NCBI GenBank assembly: GCA_030625695.1
Contig: DAOUQK010000213.1
Span: forward strand, 1-6,575
Origin: Paracoccaceae bacterium
GTDB taxonomy: Bacteria > Pseudomonadota > Alphaproteobacteria > Rhodobacterales > Rhodobacteraceae
Length of the DNA: 6,575 nucleotides
Direction: 5' to 3'
Shown here: positions 4,889 through 6,575 of the stretch, piece by piece
Numbering within the stretch: position 1 is the first letter of the stretch
Layout of the letters: each line of letters begins with the position of its first letter
Translations under genes and position numbers: made by a program
The notes under the pieces: model-generated
Seen by the model: the letters and a program-made list of their open reading frames with translations, nothing else
The model's database searches: none
What the model was told of the DNA's origin: nothing

Positions 4889-6301
4889 ATGAACAGATAT
4901 CCACGCGACATGATCGGCTATGGGGCCAATCCACCTGACCCAAAATGGCCGGGCGGCGCCAAGATCGCAGTTCAGATTGTGCTGAATTATGAAGAAGGCG
5001 GAGAGAACAATATCCTGCATGGTGACGCCGCGTCCGAGGCATTTTTGTCCGAGATCGTCGGCGGCGCACCTTGGCCCGGTCAGCGTCACTGGAACATGGA
5101 ATCGATCTATGAATACGGCTCACGGGCCGGATTCTGGCGGCTGCACCGGTTGCTGAAGGATATTCCCATCACCGTTTATGGCGTGGCGACGGCACTGGCC
5201 CGTTCACCGGATCAGGTGGCGGCGATGAAGGATGCCGATTGGGAAATCGCCAGCCATGGATTAAAATGGATTGATTACAAAGACATGGACGAGGCCGATG
5301 AACGCGCCGATATCGCCGAAGCGATCCGCCTGCATACAGAGGTGGTCGGAGAACCGCCACGCGGCTGGTACACCGGGCGCTGTTCGATCAACACCGTGCG
5401 CCTCGCGTCCGAAACCAATGCGCTGGATTATGTCGCTGATATCTATTCCGACGACCTGCCGTATTGGTCACGGTTCGGCGACCGTGACCAGCTGCTGGTG
5501 CCTTATACGCTTGATTGCAACGATATGCGTTTCGCCACGCCGCAGGGGTTCAACTCGGGCGATCAGTTTTATACCTACCTCAAAGACAGCTTTGATGCGC
5601 TGTACGCCGAAGGCGGCGAGGGGGCTGCAAAGATGATGTCAATCGGCCTGCATTGCCGTCTGGTTGGCCGTCCGGGCCGGGCTATGGCATTGAAAAGGTT
5701 CATGGATTATGCGCGCGGGTTTGACGACGTCTGGTTCGCCACACGGTTGCAGATTGCCGAACATTGGGCAGCCACCCACCCAGCCGTTGCACGGCCGCAC
5801 CCGTCGCAGATGGATCGCGAGACATTTGTGGCGACCTATGGCGGGGTGTTCGAACACTCTGCCTGGATCGCCGAGCGGGCGTTTGATCTGGAACTGGGGG
5901 CAGCGCATGACACCGCCGGAGGGCTGCACAACGCCTTGGCGCGAATGTTCCGCTCTGCCAGCGATGAGGAAAAGCGTGGGGTGCTCCGCGCGCATCCTGA
6001 TCTGGCGGGAAAACTGGCGCAGGCCAACCGGTTGACGGCCGAAAGCACGTCGGAACAGGCCGGGGCCGGGCTTGATGCTTTGACGGACGCTGATCGTGAA
6101 ATGTTCACCCGCCTGAACGGGCAATACACTGAAAAACATGGGTTTCCTTTTATCATTGCGGTGCGCGACAACACCAAAGCTTCGATCAAATCCGCATTCG
6201 AGCGACGCATTGGCAACAACAGCACCACCGAGCTGGCCGAGGCCTGCACACAGGTCGAACGCATTGCCGAATTACGACTGCGCGATCTGTTGCCGTCATG
6301 A
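4889..6301 (+). CDS. puuE: Bifunctional PuuE allantoinase / UraD OHCU decarboxylase fusion
   Basis: A 470-residue fusion protein. Residues 1-~298 are a PuuE-type allantoinase of the polysaccharide-deacetylase fold: NYEEGGENNILHGD (33-46), ASHGLKWIDY (121-130), GWYTGRCS (159-166) and SIGLHCRLVGRPGR (251-264). It opens the allantoin ring to allantoate. Residues ~305-470 are a UraD domain: VFEHSAWIAERA (320-331), LRAHPDLAGKLA (366-377, with the likely catalytic His369), TSEQAGAG (388-395, with Glu389) and LNGQYTEKHGFPFI (409-422). It decarboxylates OHCU to S-allantoin, so the C-terminal domain acts before the N-terminal one and the intermediate could be passed within one protein. A short Ala/Pro/His-rich linker (PAVARPHPSQ) separates them. 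The ATG at 4889 follows GGAAGGGG at a five-base spacing. No signal peptide is visible. Such fusions are known in alphaproteobacteria. The stop overlaps the allA start. Confidence 0.94.
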   Translation: MNRYPRDMIGYGANPPDPKWPGGAKIAVQIVLNYEEGGENNILHGDAASEAFLSEIVGGAPWPGQRHWNMESIYEYGSRAGFWRLHRLLKDIPITVYGVATALARSPDQVAAMKDADWEIASHGLKWIDYKDMDEADERADIAEAIRLHTEVVGEPPRGWYTGRCSINTVRLASETNALDYVADIYSDDLPYWSRFGDRDQLLVPYTLDCNDMRFATPQGFNSGDQFYTYLKDSFDALYAEGGEGAAKMMSIGLHCRLVGRPGRAMALKRFMDYARGFDDVWFATRLQIAEHWAATHPAVARPHPSQMDRETFVATYGGVFEHSAWIAERAFDLELGAAHDTAGGLHNALARMFRSASDEEKRGVLRAHPDLAGKLAQANRLTAESTSEQAGAGLDALTDADREMFTRLNGQYTEKHGFPFIIAVRDNTKASIKSAFERRIGNNSTTELAEACTQVERIAELRLRDLLPS

Positions 6302-6575
6302 GCCACGCCTTGATCTCCACGCCGCTGACCGCCACACCCCTGACCGCCAAGGAATTCGCGCCGTTTGGCGATGTGATCGAAGTATCCGGCGCGCCTGACA
6401 TGTTGATCAATCAAGGCATGTGCGCGCGTCATCACGACCTCGCGCAGCTTGACTTTGGTGATGGTCGCGCCGGGATCAGCCTGTTCGACGCCAAGGCACG
6501 GGCGTTCCCGCATGTGGTCGATATGGTCGAACGCCACCCCGAAGGCAGTCAGGCGTTTATCCCGATCTCAAAGGT
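6298..6575 (+). CDS. allA: Ureidoglycolate lyase AllA (5' part, cut by window end)
   Basis: The start codon overlaps the puuE-uraD stop as ATGA, so the two are translationally coupled. The 92 visible codons encode an AllA N-terminus: EFAPFGDVIEVSGAPDMLIN, then QGMCARHHDLAQLDF, AGISLFDAKARAFP, and MVERHPEGSQAFIPIS. These line up with E. coli AllA (AYGDVIET, INNGLVERYHDLA, LERHPLGTQAFIPM). The enzyme splits ureidoglycolate into glyoxylate and urea. Its cupin-like C-terminal half lies beyond the window. Residues 8-17 read TPLTATPLTA, an imperfect 15-bp tandem duplication before the conserved start of the fold. There is no sign of a frameshift in the visible part. Confidence 0.92.
   Translation, partial: MSHALISTPLTATPLTAKEFAPFGDVIEVSGAPDMLINQGMCARHHDLAQLDFGDGRAGISLFDAKARAFPHVVDMVERHPEGSQAFIPISK

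Noticed and set aside
5836..6537. 233-codon minus-strand frame opposite the UraD domain and allA.
   Set aside because: It is antisense to conserved UraD and AllA motifs, has no recognisable domain, and is Arg/Ser-rich as expected for a shadow frame.

Overview
The window is a chromosomal urate-degradation locus. It most likely comes from an alphaproteobacterium of the Rhodobacteraceae/Roseobacter type. That placement rests on moderately high GC, a membrane-bound cytochrome-c-tailed urate oxidase (PuuD) instead of a soluble cofactor-free uricase, a PuuE-UraD fusion protein, and the style of the proteins. It is inferred from gene content; no database search was run.

Layout: (1) puuD on the minus strand (29-1258) is divergent from a LysR-type regulator on the plus strand (1377-2321), with a 118-bp shared promoter region. 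(2) 2323-3136 is a decayed intergenic region. It starts with the C-terminal remnant of a nitroreductase-like gene, followed by a ~112-bp terminal-inverted-repeat element flanked by TA. After that come several consecutive stem-loops, a perfect 22-bp-arm hairpin and a REPIN-like pair of GTAG-headed repeats. (3) On the minus strand, uraH (5-hydroxyisourate hydrolase, 4347-4700) is followed 64 bp later by a SABATH-type SAM-dependent methyltransferase (3173-4282). (4) A divergent promoter region of 188 bp carries a good -35/-10 pair and a tandem 28-bp repeat. It leads into a plus-strand operon: a PuuE allantoinase fused to a UraD OHCU decarboxylase (4889-6301), overlapping by ATGA with allA (ureidoglycolate lyase, from 6298, cut by the window end).

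Pathway: PuuD converts urate to 5-hydroxyisourate at the membrane, passing electrons to its own cytochrome c domain. UraH makes OHCU, the UraD domain makes S-allantoin, the PuuE domain makes allantoate, and AllA splits ureidoglycolate to glyoxylate and urea. Only the allantoate-to-ureidoglycolate step is not encoded here; it may lie past the right edge or elsewhere. The LysR regulator is the obvious candidate controller.

The most unusual points are the SABATH methyltransferase inside a urate operon (plant SABATH enzymes include the caffeine-pathway purine N-methyltransferases) and the repeat-dense stretch at 2550-3136. I do not see a complete new defence or mobile system.
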